A stretch of 64,000 bases of DNA, from the NCBI GenBank assembly GCA_020635495.1, contig JACJZQ010000010.1, forward strand, positions 95,634 to 159,633, read 5' to 3'. The translations under genes and the position numbers were made by a program. The notes under the pieces were generated by a model. That model had not been told where the DNA came from. It saw nothing but the letters and a program-made list of their open reading frames with translations, and searched no databases. Below, piece after piece: positions 51,249-59,778 of this stretch. The stretch's first letter is position 1. Each line of letters opens with the position of its first letter. Origin of the DNA: Flavobacteriales bacterium. GTDB lineage: Bacteria > Bacteroidota > Bacteroidia > UBA10329.

Positions 51249-52466
51249 TCAGAACTTCACTTTTTTCTTCAGTTCCTCATCGCCACGCTTCACCACAACA
51301 GTGGTCTTGTCTCCTTCTTTGAATGACGATAGACCCTTCATGTAGCTCATCATGTCAACCACTTCAATATCGCCCATTTTGATGACGATATCGCCTTCCA
51401 ACAGGCCTGCATTATCGGCCGTTCGGCCTTCTTTAACACCAGCTATGCGCATTCCCTGACCATCGAACAGATAATCTGGAACAACACCAAGTGTTACACT
51501 GAATTTCGGAGTGTTGGCCTGGTCTTCTTCCTTGGTTTTGGTGAAAGCCAATTCCCCATCATCATCTAATTCAGAGATGATGCTGAAGATGTAGTTTCCG
51601 ATCATCTCCATTCCTTCGAAATTGATCTTCTCAACGTCATCAGAAGGTTTGTGATAATCCTCATGTTGGCCAGTAAAGAAGTGCAGCACCGGAATATCTT
51701 TCAGGTAAAAAGAGGTATGGTCGCTTGGACCAACACCACTTTCAGAAAGCACCAGGTCAAACCTTCCATTGGTCAGTTTTTCCAATGTTTCTTTCCAAAC
51801 GGGCGAAGTTCCGGTTCCGTTGATGGCCAATTTTTTCTCTTCGTTCAAACGGCCCACCATATCCATGTTTATCATGTAGTTCACGTCTTCTAACGAGAGC
51901 GTTGGCTCTTTGGTGAAAAAATTGGAACCCCAAAGTCCTCGCTCCTCACCAGAAAAACCGATGAATAAGTAGTTGTTATTCTTGTTGGCCGATTTCAATT
52001 TCTCGGCCAGCATCAGCATTACGGCAACACCGCTGGCATTATCGTCTGCGCCATTGTGGATGGCCGGTTCGCCAGTGTGCAGCGAGCCATGTGCACCGTA
52101 GCCCAGATGGTCGTAATGGGCCCCGATAATTACGGTGTGCTTTGCGCCATTGTCAATGAAACCAGCCACGTTTCTACCCACAACTTTGCCCGTATCGGTA
52201 GGAGCGAGGCTGTGCGGGTCTTGCTCCATTTTTCGAGAAAATGTTTGGAAATATCCTTCGCTGCCTTTGGGCCCAACACCCATCAACTCCAATCTTCGGG
52301 CAATAAATTCGGCCGCCATTTTCTCTCCTTCGGTGCCGATCTCTCTGCCTTCAAGTTTATCGGCAGATAGGTATGTTACATCCGACTTTAGATTTTCGAG
52401 CTGGGTTTGAGACCAAGCTGTGAACGAGAAAAGGATAATTGAAAAAAGGAAAAACGTGTACCGCAT
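51249..52466 (-). CDS. exported M28-family zinc peptidase with PDZ domain
   Basis: 405 residues from ATG 52466, which opens a proper signal peptide (MRYTFFLFSIILFSFTAWSQ); a longer frame to 52604 would run into the divergent gene and is rejected. M28 metal ligands are visible in order: GAHYDHLG (His), GADDNASGVAVM (Asp), GFSGEERGLWG (Glu pair), NMDMVGRL (Asp) and the final His in GQHEDYHKPSDD. A PDZ domain follows at about residues 315-400 (IAGVKEGRTADNAGLLEGDIVI). The family removes amino-terminal residues from peptides; the PDZ part may guide substrates. Expected in the periplasm or outside. Divergent from a TolB-like lipoprotein gene. Confidence 0.91.
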   Translation of the reverse strand: MRYTFFLFSIILFSFTAWSQTQLENLKSDVTYLSADKLEGREIGTEGEKMAAEFIARRLELMGVGPKGSEGYFQTFSRKMEQDPHSLAPTDTGKVVGRNVAGFIDNGAKHTVIIGAHYDHLGYGAHGSLHTGEPAIHNGADDNASGVAVMLMLAEKLKSANKNNNYLFIGFSGEERGLWGSNFFTKEPTLSLEDVNYMINMDMVGRLNEEKKLAINGTGTSPVWKETLEKLTNGRFDLVLSESGVGPSDHTSFYLKDIPVLHFFTGQHEDYHKPSDDVEKINFEGMEMIGNYIFSIISELDDDGELAFTKTKEEDQANTPKFSVTLGVVPDYLFDGQGMRIAGVKEGRTADNAGLLEGDIVIKMGDIEVVDMMSYMKGLSSFKEGDKTTVVVKRGDEELKKKVKF

Positions 52467-52512
52467 TTGTGTCAATTTGCTGCGAAGGTCGCAACAATCT
52501 CGCTGTTGCGAG

Positions 52513-52520
52513 TAGTTTTG
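52513..52520 (+). promoter_or_regulatory. putative -7 element for the TolB-like gene
   Basis: TAGTTTTG, an exact TAnnTTTG match, 20 bases before ATG 52540 in the divergent region between the M28 and TolB-like genes. No matching -33 TTG at normal spacing. Confidence 0.45.
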
Positions 52521-52539
52521 CGCGCACAACACCCTCAAA

Positions 52540-53646
52540 ATGATGAGAAACATCTTACTTATCGTCTTGGCCTTCGGTCTTTTTTCCTGCGGAAGCGAAC
52601 CCAAACACGACCATGATGGCTATTCTGGAGCCACCAAAACTTCGATGATCCATTACCCGGAAGAGACGCATTTCGATACTGTGATTCAACTTACCAACGG
52701 TGGCGATAATGCCGAGGCGTATTGGAGTTTTGATGACAGCAAGATCGTTTTTCAAGCAACGAATTCCGCTTGGGGAGATTCTTGTGATCAGATCTATTTC
52801 ACGCCTGTGGCAGATGCTGAACGCATGATGACCGAGCGTCCGCAACTGATAAGCACAGGGCGGGGGAGAACCACCTGCTCTTATTTCATGCCGGGCGATA
52901 CGACCATTATTTATGCCTCAACACACTTGGCAGATGCCGATTGCCCGCCAAAACCTGAGAAGCGTGAGGACGGTAAATATGTGTGGCCGATCTATGCGGG
53001 CTTCGACATTTTTGTGGCTGATCTGCAAGGCAACATTCTTTCTCAGTTGACCAATGAGCTAGGTTATGATGCAGAGCCGACCGTTTCTCCGAAGGGAGAT
53101 AAGATCGTTTTCACCAGTTTGCGAAGTGGCGATCTGGAGCTTTACACCATGAACATTGATGGTTCTGAGGTAACGCAGATAACCACTGAGTTGGGTTATG
53201 ATGGGGGTGCTTTCTTCTCGCCAGATGGCGAAAAATTGATCTTTAGAAGCAGCCGACCTAAAACAGAAGAGGAAGTTGCCGACTACAAAGCCTTGCTGGA
53301 ACAAGGGTTGGTAACGCCAACCGAAATGGAGTTGTACATCTGTAATGTAGATGGTTCTGAACTCAGAAAACTTACCGACTTGGGTAACGCTAACTGGGCA
53401 CCGTTCTTCCACCCTAGTGGAGAGAAAGTGATATTCTCGTCCAACCATGCATCTGAGAAAGGCTATCCGTTCAACCTGTACATGATCAATCTAGATGGAA
53501 CAGGCTTGGAACAGATAACCCACGATGGTGTTTTTGATGCCTTCCCAATGTTCTCCCGTTCTGGTGAGTATCTGCTCTTCAGCAGTAACCGAAACAATGG
53601 CGGAGGTAGAGATACCAATCTCTTCCTAGCTAAGTGGAAGGACTGA
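52540..53646 (+). CDS. TolB/PD40 propeller lipoprotein
   Basis: 368 residues. Lipoprotein signal MRNILLIVLAFGLFSCGSEP, with the lipidated Cys near residue 17, then a His/Asp-rich stretch (KHDHDGYSG). PD40 (WD40-like) propeller blades follow: AYWSFDDSKIVFQAT, DAEPTVSPKGDKIVFTSLRS, DGGAFFSPDGEKLIFRSSRP, WAPFFHPSGEKVIFSSNHAS, AFPMFSRSGEYLLFSSNRN. Related proteins occur with peptidases and may bind peptides or cell-wall fragments. No trans-acting domain beyond the propeller. Convergent with the acetolactate decarboxylase-like gene, 12 bases between stops. Confidence 0.88.
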   Translation: MMRNILLIVLAFGLFSCGSEPKHDHDGYSGATKTSMIHYPEETHFDTVIQLTNGGDNAEAYWSFDDSKIVFQATNSAWGDSCDQIYFTPVADAERMMTERPQLISTGRGRTTCSYFMPGDTTIIYASTHLADADCPPKPEKREDGKYVWPIYAGFDIFVADLQGNILSQLTNELGYDAEPTVSPKGDKIVFTSLRSGDLELYTMNIDGSEVTQITTELGYDGGAFFSPDGEKLIFRSSRPKTEEEVADYKALLEQGLVTPTEMELYICNVDGSELRKLTDLGNANWAPFFHPSGEKVIFSSNHASEKGYPFNLYMINLDGTGLEQITHDGVFDAFPMFSRSGEYLLFSSNRNNGGGRDTNLFLAKWKD

Positions 53647-53658
53647 CTTCGATTTGTG

Positions 53659-54396
53659 TCAGAGCTTATCGGTCTTCTTGCTTATAGGCAACTTCAGAAC
53701 CATATTCTCTCCAAGTATCAGGTCGTCAACATGGCCTGCCAATTGATTGTCTAGCGTTTTAACATGCAAGTGCATGTTGGTGGTGTGATGCGTGAAAATG
53801 GCGTGGTGGCTGTTGGAATAAAATCCAAGGACCACGGCATTTACGTTTTCCATCACTCCATTCAGACCAGAGTTGATGTGTTTCTCATGAGAATGCTCAG
53901 TATCTCCGTCTTTCCAATCAATTACATGCCAACTAACCGATTGCAAAGTCCCATCTAACAGAAATGGAAAAGGTGCATCCGGGTCCATTCCATTTTCCTT
54001 AGCTACACGGTCAACATGTTGCTCCAGATCATCATACGTCTTAACGGATTTTGGAATTTCAAATGAGGTCCATTCTTCCACTTCAGCGTAAACGAACAAA
54101 GCGGCTTTATGATTGAATGAATCATCGATGTTCAGTGCCCCATTCTGTACTGAAGAGATGAATGGAACACCATCAAGAATAAGAATCTCGCCTTTCAGGT
54201 TTTCCACAGCACCAAGAGCATAGAGGTGCTTTACCGTTTGAAAATCGGCCAGATCAGCTTTGGCCGATAAGTCGCCCTTTCGCATGATGTTTTTCAAGGC
54301 TCCATCATACCGAACGTTGTACGGATTTCTTGATTCTTGATTACAGGAACAGGCAATTAAACTCAAAAGTGACAGTATGATCAAGGTGTTTTTCAT
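53659..54396 (-). CDS. acetolactate decarboxylase-family lipoprotein
   Basis: 245 residues. Export signal with lipobox: MKNTLIILSLLSLIACSCNQ, Cys at residue 16. The mature part resembles alpha-acetolactate decarboxylase: LKGEILILDGVPF, AEVEEWTSFEIP, SVSWHVIDW and the zinc region MHLHVKTLDNQLAGHVDDL with three conserved His (HLH and GHV). The known enzyme turns acetolactate into acetoin. Export as a lipoprotein is unusual for a central-metabolism enzyme, so this member may act on another substrate in the periplasm or serve a different role. No acetolactate synthase gene is nearby. An exact TACCTTTG element sits upstream. Confidence 0.8.
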   Translation of the reverse strand: MKNTLIILSLLSLIACSCNQESRNPYNVRYDGALKNIMRKGDLSAKADLADFQTVKHLYALGAVENLKGEILILDGVPFISSVQNGALNIDDSFNHKAALFVYAEVEEWTSFEIPKSVKTYDDLEQHVDRVAKENGMDPDAPFPFLLDGTLQSVSWHVIDWKDGDTEHSHEKHINSGLNGVMENVNAVVLGFYSNSHHAIFTHHTTNMHLHVKTLDNQLAGHVDDLILGENMVLKLPISKKTDKL

Positions 54397-54498
54397 GCCG
54401 CAAGAACGGTGAGCAATGCTTGCACCAAAGGTAACGCTTACGGATGGGTTTCTCTTTTCCGCATCTCGAATTCCACGGACCGCCAGTGCTTTTCCCAG
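54397..54498. other. non-coding stretch between the decarboxylase-like gene and the 21-bp repeats
   Basis: Part of the 342-base gene-free interval 54397-54738. It carries the promoter element at 54426-54433 and, at its end, the small palindrome TTTCCCA-GT-TGGGAAA (54491-54506) that runs into the repeat array. The stretch 54646-54738 beyond the array shows nothing recognisable. Confidence 0.6.
54426..54433 (-). promoter_or_regulatory. putative -7 element for the acetolactate decarboxylase-like gene
   Basis: Minus-strand TACCTTTG, an exact TAnnTTTG match, 29 bases before the ATG at 54396. No -33 TTG at normal spacing. Confidence 0.5.
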
Positions 54499-54645
54499 TT
54501 GGGAAATCGGTCGGCATGCTTGGGAAATTGGTCAGCGGGCGTGGGAAATTCATTAGCATACTTGGGAAATTCATTGGCGTGTTGGGGAAATCGGTCAGCA
54601 GGTTTGGGAAATCGGTTGGCGGACAGGGGAAGATGGATGGCAACA
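54499..54645. repeat. 21-bp tandem repeat array, about seven copies
   Basis: Units of exactly 21 bases start at 54499, 54520, 54541, 54562, 54583, 54604 and 54625. The consensus is TTGGGAAATCGGTCAGCAnGn with TTCATTAGC or TTCATTGGC variants in units 3-4; the last unit is degenerate. Because 21 is a multiple of three, three frames on each strand stay largely open and translate as heptapeptide repeats, such as GKSVGML on plus and PNTPMNF on minus. No signal peptide or good start precedes any frame, so the array is treated as non-coding. Confidence 0.85.
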
Positions 54646-54738
54646 CTGAATTGACTTTCCGCATGGTCGGAATCATTAATAGCACATAAGGGATGAGAAT
54701 TGGCACCTGTGGGAATGGCACCGACACGTTAAATTGAA

Positions 54739-54996
54739 CTACCGAAGTATCAAAATGAAAGCCGTGAGTACGGTGAAGCTGATGATGAACAAGACCAGAA
54801 TTTTCAGAAAGAGTTCGCGTCTTCGCTTTTCTTGAAGTTCAACTTTGAAACGTTCAAACTGAGCGGGAGTCATCACATTCCCGCCTATCTCGCGGTCAGA
54901 CTCTTTGTAAGTTTCGGAGATGTCCTTGAACTTACGCCTCTCTAATAACTGGTTGCGATTGAACTTTAAGATATGATTGCCGCCTGAACCGAACAT
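54739..54996 (-). CDS. small membrane protein of unknown function
   Basis: 85 residues from ATG 54996. The N-terminal part MFGSGGNHILKFNRNQLLERR followed by KFKD resembles a family of short Bacteroidota proteins that begin with Gly/Ser, then KxNRxLLxxRxxFK. It is followed by an acidic/basic helix and one C-terminal membrane helix (LFLKILVLFIISFTVLTAFI). An upstream in-frame ATG at 55026 would add ten residues (MLRNRYLIGV) and is less typical. Function unknown. It lies 56 bases downstream of the protease gene on the same strand. Confidence 0.65.
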   Translation of the reverse strand: MFGSGGNHILKFNRNQLLERRKFKDISETYKESDREIGGNVMTPAQFERFKVELQEKRRRELFLKILVLFIISFTVLTAFILILR

Positions 54997-55052
54997 GACA
55001 CCTATAAGGTACCGATTTCGGAGCATATTGGCAACTGGTTGGAACCGAATTC

Positions 55053-57755
55053 CTACTCTTTTAGAATGCGCGAGCGGCCAATGACCGTTGCAGACCCGTC
55101 AATGGCCTGAAGCAGGTAAACGCCTGATGAGAGACCAGAAACGTTCAACTGCGTTCTGTTGGAATTGCTTGTGGTTTCAAACACCATCTTCCCTGAAAGG
55201 TCAAGAATTTGAAGCATGACGTAGACTGTTGACGCGTCCAATTCTACGGTTATCAATTCTGAACTTGGCACAGGGTAAACATCCATTCCGAACAATCCGC
55301 TTTGCTCCAAAATTCCAAGGTTCACAACGGTGGTGTCTTCCACCTCTTCCAGGATGTTGACACAGTAATCTTCCACTTCGCCATACTGGCCTTCATCGCA
55401 AGAGGTCTGTGGGTAATCGCCACCAAAATTGCTTCCGTAAGCCATCGAGATCCTCATTCGGGTTGAGCCCAATTCTGCGGTAAGCGGAATCATGATGCTA
55501 TCGTTGATGGTAGTAGTGGTCCCGTCCTGATCATCGAACAAGAGTTCGCTGGCATTGAATGAACCGTTCTGATCCAGATCGATCCAAATTCGGAAGTGCT
55601 CCGTAAAGGATGTCCCATCATAATCTGGTGTTAATGAAATCGGATAATTCTGGCCTCTGTGCAGATCTACTGACATGTCGGTGTAATCTTCATATCCGTT
55701 AGATGAAGCTCCCGTTAGATTATCAAGATCACCTACGGCAATGTCATCTATCCACTCGTCAACTGTATTGCCGGATGAACTGCAGTATACAAGATCGGTA
55801 CAGGCACCGCAGCCAAAAGTTCGCATGGTTGCGGATGGCGTGTAATCCGTTGTGCCTCCTGCGCAGTTGGAGGCTACACGGATCTGATAATCCGTGCATG
55901 GTTCAAGATCTGAAAGTACATAGGTGATTCCCAAAATGCTTGGACTTACAGTGTTCCATGATGGCGTGCCCAATTCTCTCCATTGCAGTTGGTAGCTATT
56001 GGCTGCAATAACCGTGTTCCAGGCCACCGAAATGGTGGTGTCTGTAGGGTCCGAAAGTACCAGCCCATCAGGTGCTTCGCAGCAGCCATCTGTATTGAAG
56101 TAAATGGAATCGGTCCATTCGCTTCCAACTCCATCACAAACCGATTGCATACTGAGCCAATACTCGGTACAAGCTGTAAGGTTGGTGAGTTGGTAAGGAG
56201 ACGATTCGAGATTGGAAATGAGCGTTCCTGATCCTTGGCCCGCAATACCGTAGTAGATATTGAACGTATCTACATCTGGCAGATAAGCGAAAGAAATATC
56301 GGCTAGGTTGTCTGTAATGGCCGTGGCATTGACGCTGAATGGCGGCTGGCAGCCACCGCTGGTGCAACTGCTCAAGATCTCGTCCAATGCACCTTTCAGG
56401 TTCAATCTACCTCCTGTAACACACTCATTGGTGAGGTTGGCAACAGGGTCAACACCATTGAAAATGGCATCTCTTACCATTTGAGCCGCCAAGGCGGGAT
56501 CGGCATGCGCAATGGAGGCCAGAGAAGCACAAGGCGCAGAATACATCAATGCAATAGCGCCTGCTGTAGCTGGCGATGCAAAGGACGTACCGCTTGTGGT
56601 TGTGTAGCCACCACCGCTGGCGGTAGTGCGCACATCTTCTCCAGGCGCGCCAAGGTCTACCGTGGTAGCTCCATAGCCGGAGAATGTTCTCACGTCTTGG
56701 TCATTTGTTGCAGTAACCGAGATCATGTACTCGCTGGCGCAGGCTGTTGGGAGGTCGCCCACGTTGTCTATGTTAACGTTGTTGTTAGCCGTGGCTCCCG
56801 CACTAAGAATTCCAGCAGAGCCAAGCGTATCGTAAAACGCGCACCAGATGGGAGCGTTCAGCGGGTTAGCGTTGTCTATACCCCAAGAAGAATTGGTGGC
56901 TACTACAAACGCTCCCTTTTGTCCATTCGTGCTTTCGTAGAGTCTTCGCATCACCAATGGGTAGGTGTAAGCTTCTATCACATTGGCCTCATTCGGATTG
57001 CTTCCGCTGCCAATGCTACCGTACTCCATGTTCATGATCTTCACATTCCAGTTTACACCAGAAACACCAACGCCATTGTTGCCAACCGCACCTATCATAC
57101 CTGCAACGTTCACTCCGTGGCTTCCGCCATCAATATTATCATTGTCTGTGGTCGGGTCCCAGCCCAGATAATCATCCACATAGCCATTGCCATCATCGTC
57201 AATGTTATTGTCTGGAATCTCGTGGTAATTCACCCAGTTATTGGCTATCAGATCAGGATGATCCAGATCGCCACCATCATCCACCACGCACACCACAATG
57301 GTATCTCCAAGCGCGGTAACGCCTCCAGTGGTAATGTCCCAAGCCTCGTCAGAATCAATATCTGCATCTGCGGTTGCCGATCCACTACCGTCATTTACGT
57401 GCCACCATTGGTTGTCAAATTGTGGGTCGTTAGGAGTTGTTTCTCTATCGAAAACGTAATGATTGAGCTGAATGAGCGATACATTCTCATCATTCCAAAG
57501 CTGTTGTAGAAACTGCTGGTGATGAATGTTCTCGTTGAATTCCAACAGGTACGCTGCCATTGGCGCAGAAAGCAGTCGGTTCAGTTTCAGATTGGTTGGA
57601 ATACCATTGAAAGACTGATTCTCTGTGATCACCTTGTCTATCTGTCCGTTCGGTACCTGAACAATGATGTTTCCCGGTACGATCTGTGGTTTTTGCTGCG
57701 CTACAGAAATGTTGATGGCAAGAAGAACTATGAATGCTGAGAGGAGATGTTTCAT
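55053..57755 (-). CDS. T9SS type A subtilisin-like (S8) serine protease
   Basis: 900 residues from ATG 57755, which opens a signal peptide (MKHLLSAFIVLLAINISVAQ); an extension to 57911 lacks one and would cover a terminator. After a propeptide-like region the S8 domain starts near residue 105: Asp159 in VVCVVDDGGDLDHPDL, His213 in GSHGVNVAGMIGA, Ser in GTSFASPATAGAIAL (near residue 385). The usual HGTHVAG block is altered to HGVNVAG. Then come two fibronectin III-like domains (about 470-640), a GEVED domain (about 650-790, YGEVEDYCVNI) and a type A sorting domain (YPVPSSELITVEL, GVYLLQAIDGS). Secreted protease anchored or released through T9SS. Confidence 0.9.
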   Translation of the reverse strand: MKHLLSAFIVLLAINISVAQQKPQIVPGNIIVQVPNGQIDKVITENQSFNGIPTNLKLNRLLSAPMAAYLLEFNENIHHQQFLQQLWNDENVSLIQLNHYVFDRETTPNDPQFDNQWWHVNDGSGSATADADIDSDEAWDITTGGVTALGDTIVVCVVDDGGDLDHPDLIANNWVNYHEIPDNNIDDDGNGYVDDYLGWDPTTDNDNIDGGSHGVNVAGMIGAVGNNGVGVSGVNWNVKIMNMEYGSIGSGSNPNEANVIEAYTYPLVMRRLYESTNGQKGAFVVATNSSWGIDNANPLNAPIWCAFYDTLGSAGILSAGATANNNVNIDNVGDLPTACASEYMISVTATNDQDVRTFSGYGATTVDLGAPGEDVRTTASGGGYTTTSGTSFASPATAGAIALMYSAPCASLASIAHADPALAAQMVRDAIFNGVDPVANLTNECVTGGRLNLKGALDEILSSCTSGGCQPPFSVNATAITDNLADISFAYLPDVDTFNIYYGIAGQGSGTLISNLESSPYQLTNLTACTEYWLSMQSVCDGVGSEWTDSIYFNTDGCCEAPDGLVLSDPTDTTISVAWNTVIAANSYQLQWRELGTPSWNTVSPSILGITYVLSDLEPCTDYQIRVASNCAGGTTDYTPSATMRTFGCGACTDLVYCSSSGNTVDEWIDDIAVGDLDNLTGASSNGYEDYTDMSVDLHRGQNYPISLTPDYDGTSFTEHFRIWIDLDQNGSFNASELLFDDQDGTTTTINDSIMIPLTAELGSTRMRISMAYGSNFGGDYPQTSCDEGQYGEVEDYCVNILEEVEDTTVVNLGILEQSGLFGMDVYPVPSSELITVELDASTVYVMLQILDLSGKMVFETTSNSNRTQLNVSGLSSGVYLLQAIDGSATVIGRSRILKE

Positions 57756-57825
57756 TCGATTTTGTCTGGTTATAGAACGTAAATATAGAAGGTGCGTTGG
57801 TGATAAGTGTTGGCTCGGATACACA

Positions 57826-57861
57826 TAAAAAGAAACCCCGCACAGTAACGTGCGGGGTTTC
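57826..57861 (-). terminator. intrinsic terminator after the acyl-CoA dehydrogenase gene
   Basis: 12-bp stem GAAACCCCGCAC / GTGCGGGGTTTC with a 6-base loop; on the minus strand it is followed by TTTTTATG. It ends the beta-oxidation operon and lies before the protease gene. Confidence 0.88.
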
Positions 57862-57885
57862 CGAATAAAACTGATGAAAATCTCC

Positions 57886-59676
57886 TTAGAAAGGATACTT
57901 GTTCTCGTCAATAATTACCTGAGCAATTCTTCTACGCGCTTCTTTGGCATTGAAGACCTCCGTTTTGGTGAATCGCTTGATGCCAAGGTTCATCATGCGT
58001 AGCTCATCTCCATCTGCGTAAGAAGAAATGGCGTCTTTACCCCATTTCCAGATGTTATCTGCCGTATCTTGGAAGTAAACTTTCACCATATCTATTTGAG
58101 CACCACAAGCAGCTTCGCCCTTAACACTTACCATTTTCTCTGCACGCAATAGAGCAGATTCTGCAGTATAAACTGCAATAAGAATATCAGCGATGTTCAT
58201 CAGAACCTCCTGCTCTTTGGCCAGACTCATGGCCAGCTTTTGAGCTGCAGAACCAGCTACCATCAAAGCTGCTTTCTTGAAGTTTTTGAGGTAACCTTTC
58301 TCTTTGCCGAAAAGACTGTTGTCCTCTTCGCCAAGCTCAGGAATGCTCATCAACTCACCAGCCACTTTCTGTGCAGGTCCCATCAGGTCCAACTCACCTT
58401 TCATGGCTTTCTGAAGCATCATGTTTACCGTAAGCATACGGTTGATCTCGTTGGTTCCTTCAAATATTCTGTTGATTCGCGCATCGCGGTAAGCACGCTC
58501 TACTGGCGACTCAGCACTGAATCCCATTCCACCGTAGATCTGAACCGCTTCGTCAACGATATAATCGATGGCTTCAGAACCGAACACTTTCAGAATGGCA
58601 CACTCAACTGCGTAAGAAGCAACACCTTTCAGTTTCGCTTGCTCCGGATCCATTCCTTCAGCAATGTATCTGTCAATACAGTTTTCAATGTCCTGTCCAG
58701 CTCGGTAAGTGGCCGATTCGTTCACCCAGTTAAGGATGGCCTGTTGTGCCAATTTGTGACGAATTGCTCCGTACTTAGAGATTGGACGACCGAACTGCTC
58801 ACGTTCGTTAGCGTAATTCACGGACTGAGTGATTGCTTGCTTTCCACCACCAATGGCTGCAGCACCCAATTTGATACGACCGATGTTCAAAATGTTGACA
58901 GCGATCTTGAACCCGTTTCCTCTTTCAGAAAGCAGGTTCTCAACTGGAACTTTAACGTTGTTGAAGAACACCTGACGGGTAGAAGAACCTTTGATACCCA
59001 TCTTCTTCTCCTCCGCATTCAGACTCACGCCTTCCCAAGTTGCCTCAACTAAGAATGCACTCAGGTTCTTATCGTCATCGATCTTGGCGAAAACGGTGAA
59101 AAGGTCAGCGAATCCGGCATTGGTGATCCACATCTTCTGTCCGTTCAGGATGTAGTATTTACCATCTTCAGAAAGTGTTGCTTTCGTCTTACCGGAGTTG
59201 GCATCGGATCCGGCACTTGGCTCGGTCAACGCGTACGAAGCTTTCAATTCGCCACTTGCCAAACCAGGCAAGTATTTTGCGTGTTGCTCTGCATTTCCGT
59301 AATACTGAAGTGGAAGCGTTCCGATACCAGTGTGAGCCGAAATAGCAACCGAGAACGAATGTCCAGAACCTGTTGCTTCGGCAACCAGACAGCTGGTGTT
59401 GAAGCTGGCTCCCATACCACCATACTGCTCCGGAACTGTGATGGCCAATAGACCAAGCTCACCGGCTTTGTCCATCAACCCGGCCATAAGGCCTTCTTCC
59501 AGCGTGTCAATTCTATCCAAATTTGGAGTTACCTCCTGTGCGATGAAATCACGACACGTCTGCGCGATCATCTGTTGCTCTTCAGTCCACTCCTCAGGCG
59601 TGAATACATCTTGAAAGTCGGTTTCTCGAACCAACCACTCTCCACCTTGAAGTGCCTTTTTTTCTACTGTTTCCAT
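57886..59676 (-). CDS. acyl-CoA dehydrogenase
   Basis: 596 residues; FAD-dependent first step of fatty-acid beta-oxidation. N-terminal helical domain (LGLLAITVPEQYGGMG), middle beta domain (ASYALTEPSAGSDANSG, NGQKMWITNAGFAD, MGIKGSSTRQVFF), then the second helical domain with REQFGRPIS, QIYGGMGFSAESPVERAYRDARINRIFEGT. The Glu in IFEGT is in the place of the catalytic base of medium/short-chain members. An extra C-terminal region of about 170 residues, as in very-long-chain-type members, follows. Preferred chain length cannot be read. Last gene of the operon, 102 bases after the thiolase. Confidence 0.93.
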   Translation of the reverse strand: METVEKKALQGGEWLVRETDFQDVFTPEEWTEEQQMIAQTCRDFIAQEVTPNLDRIDTLEEGLMAGLMDKAGELGLLAITVPEQYGGMGASFNTSCLVAEATGSGHSFSVAISAHTGIGTLPLQYYGNAEQHAKYLPGLASGELKASYALTEPSAGSDANSGKTKATLSEDGKYYILNGQKMWITNAGFADLFTVFAKIDDDKNLSAFLVEATWEGVSLNAEEKKMGIKGSSTRQVFFNNVKVPVENLLSERGNGFKIAVNILNIGRIKLGAAAIGGGKQAITQSVNYANEREQFGRPISKYGAIRHKLAQQAILNWVNESATYRAGQDIENCIDRYIAEGMDPEQAKLKGVASYAVECAILKVFGSEAIDYIVDEAVQIYGGMGFSAESPVERAYRDARINRIFEGTNEINRMLTVNMMLQKAMKGELDLMGPAQKVAGELMSIPELGEEDNSLFGKEKGYLKNFKKAALMVAGSAAQKLAMSLAKEQEVLMNIADILIAVYTAESALLRAEKMVSVKGEAACGAQIDMVKVYFQDTADNIWKWGKDAISSYADGDELRMMNLGIKRFTKTEVFNAKEARRRIAQVIIDENKYPF

Positions 59677-59732
59677 TTTATGAAAATTTGATAGTTAGTC
59701 AATTTGATTATTTGATGATGAAACCGATTCTG

Positions 59733-59750
59733 AATGCGATTTATCGCATT
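59733..59750. repeat. perfect inverted repeat between thiolase and acyl-CoA dehydrogenase genes
   Basis: AATGCGAT-TT-ATCGCATT (8+2+8). Further out AAACCGATT (59721-59729) and AATCGGTTT (59771-59779) are also inverted copies. The hairpin lies in the only long gap of the operon and could affect mRNA stability or partial termination; it has no T-run. Confidence 0.5.
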
Positions 59751-59778
59751 ATCAAATCATCTCATCATTAAATCGGTT

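Noticed and set aside
52467..52604. N-terminal extension of the M28 peptidase
   Set aside because: It would overlap the divergent TolB-like gene and its promoter; the ATG at 52466 opens a proper signal peptide.
54499..54645. CRISPR array
   Set aside because: The units are contiguous with no unique spacers and no cas genes are present. The collagen-coding repeats were rejected as CRISPR for the same reason.
54341..54727. Heptad-repeat open frames over the 21-bp array on both strands (including 54444-54689 on plus)
   Set aside because: Openness follows from the 21-base period; no signal peptide, start context or neighbouring gene supports translation.
56481..57509. 342-codon plus-strand open frame opposite the S8 protease
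   Set aside because: No recognisable motifs; antisense to conserved catalytic blocks, so it is a by-product of codon bias.
57756..57911. N-terminal extension of the S8 protease
   Set aside because: It covers the acyl-CoA dehydrogenase terminator and precedes a complete signal peptide starting at 57755.
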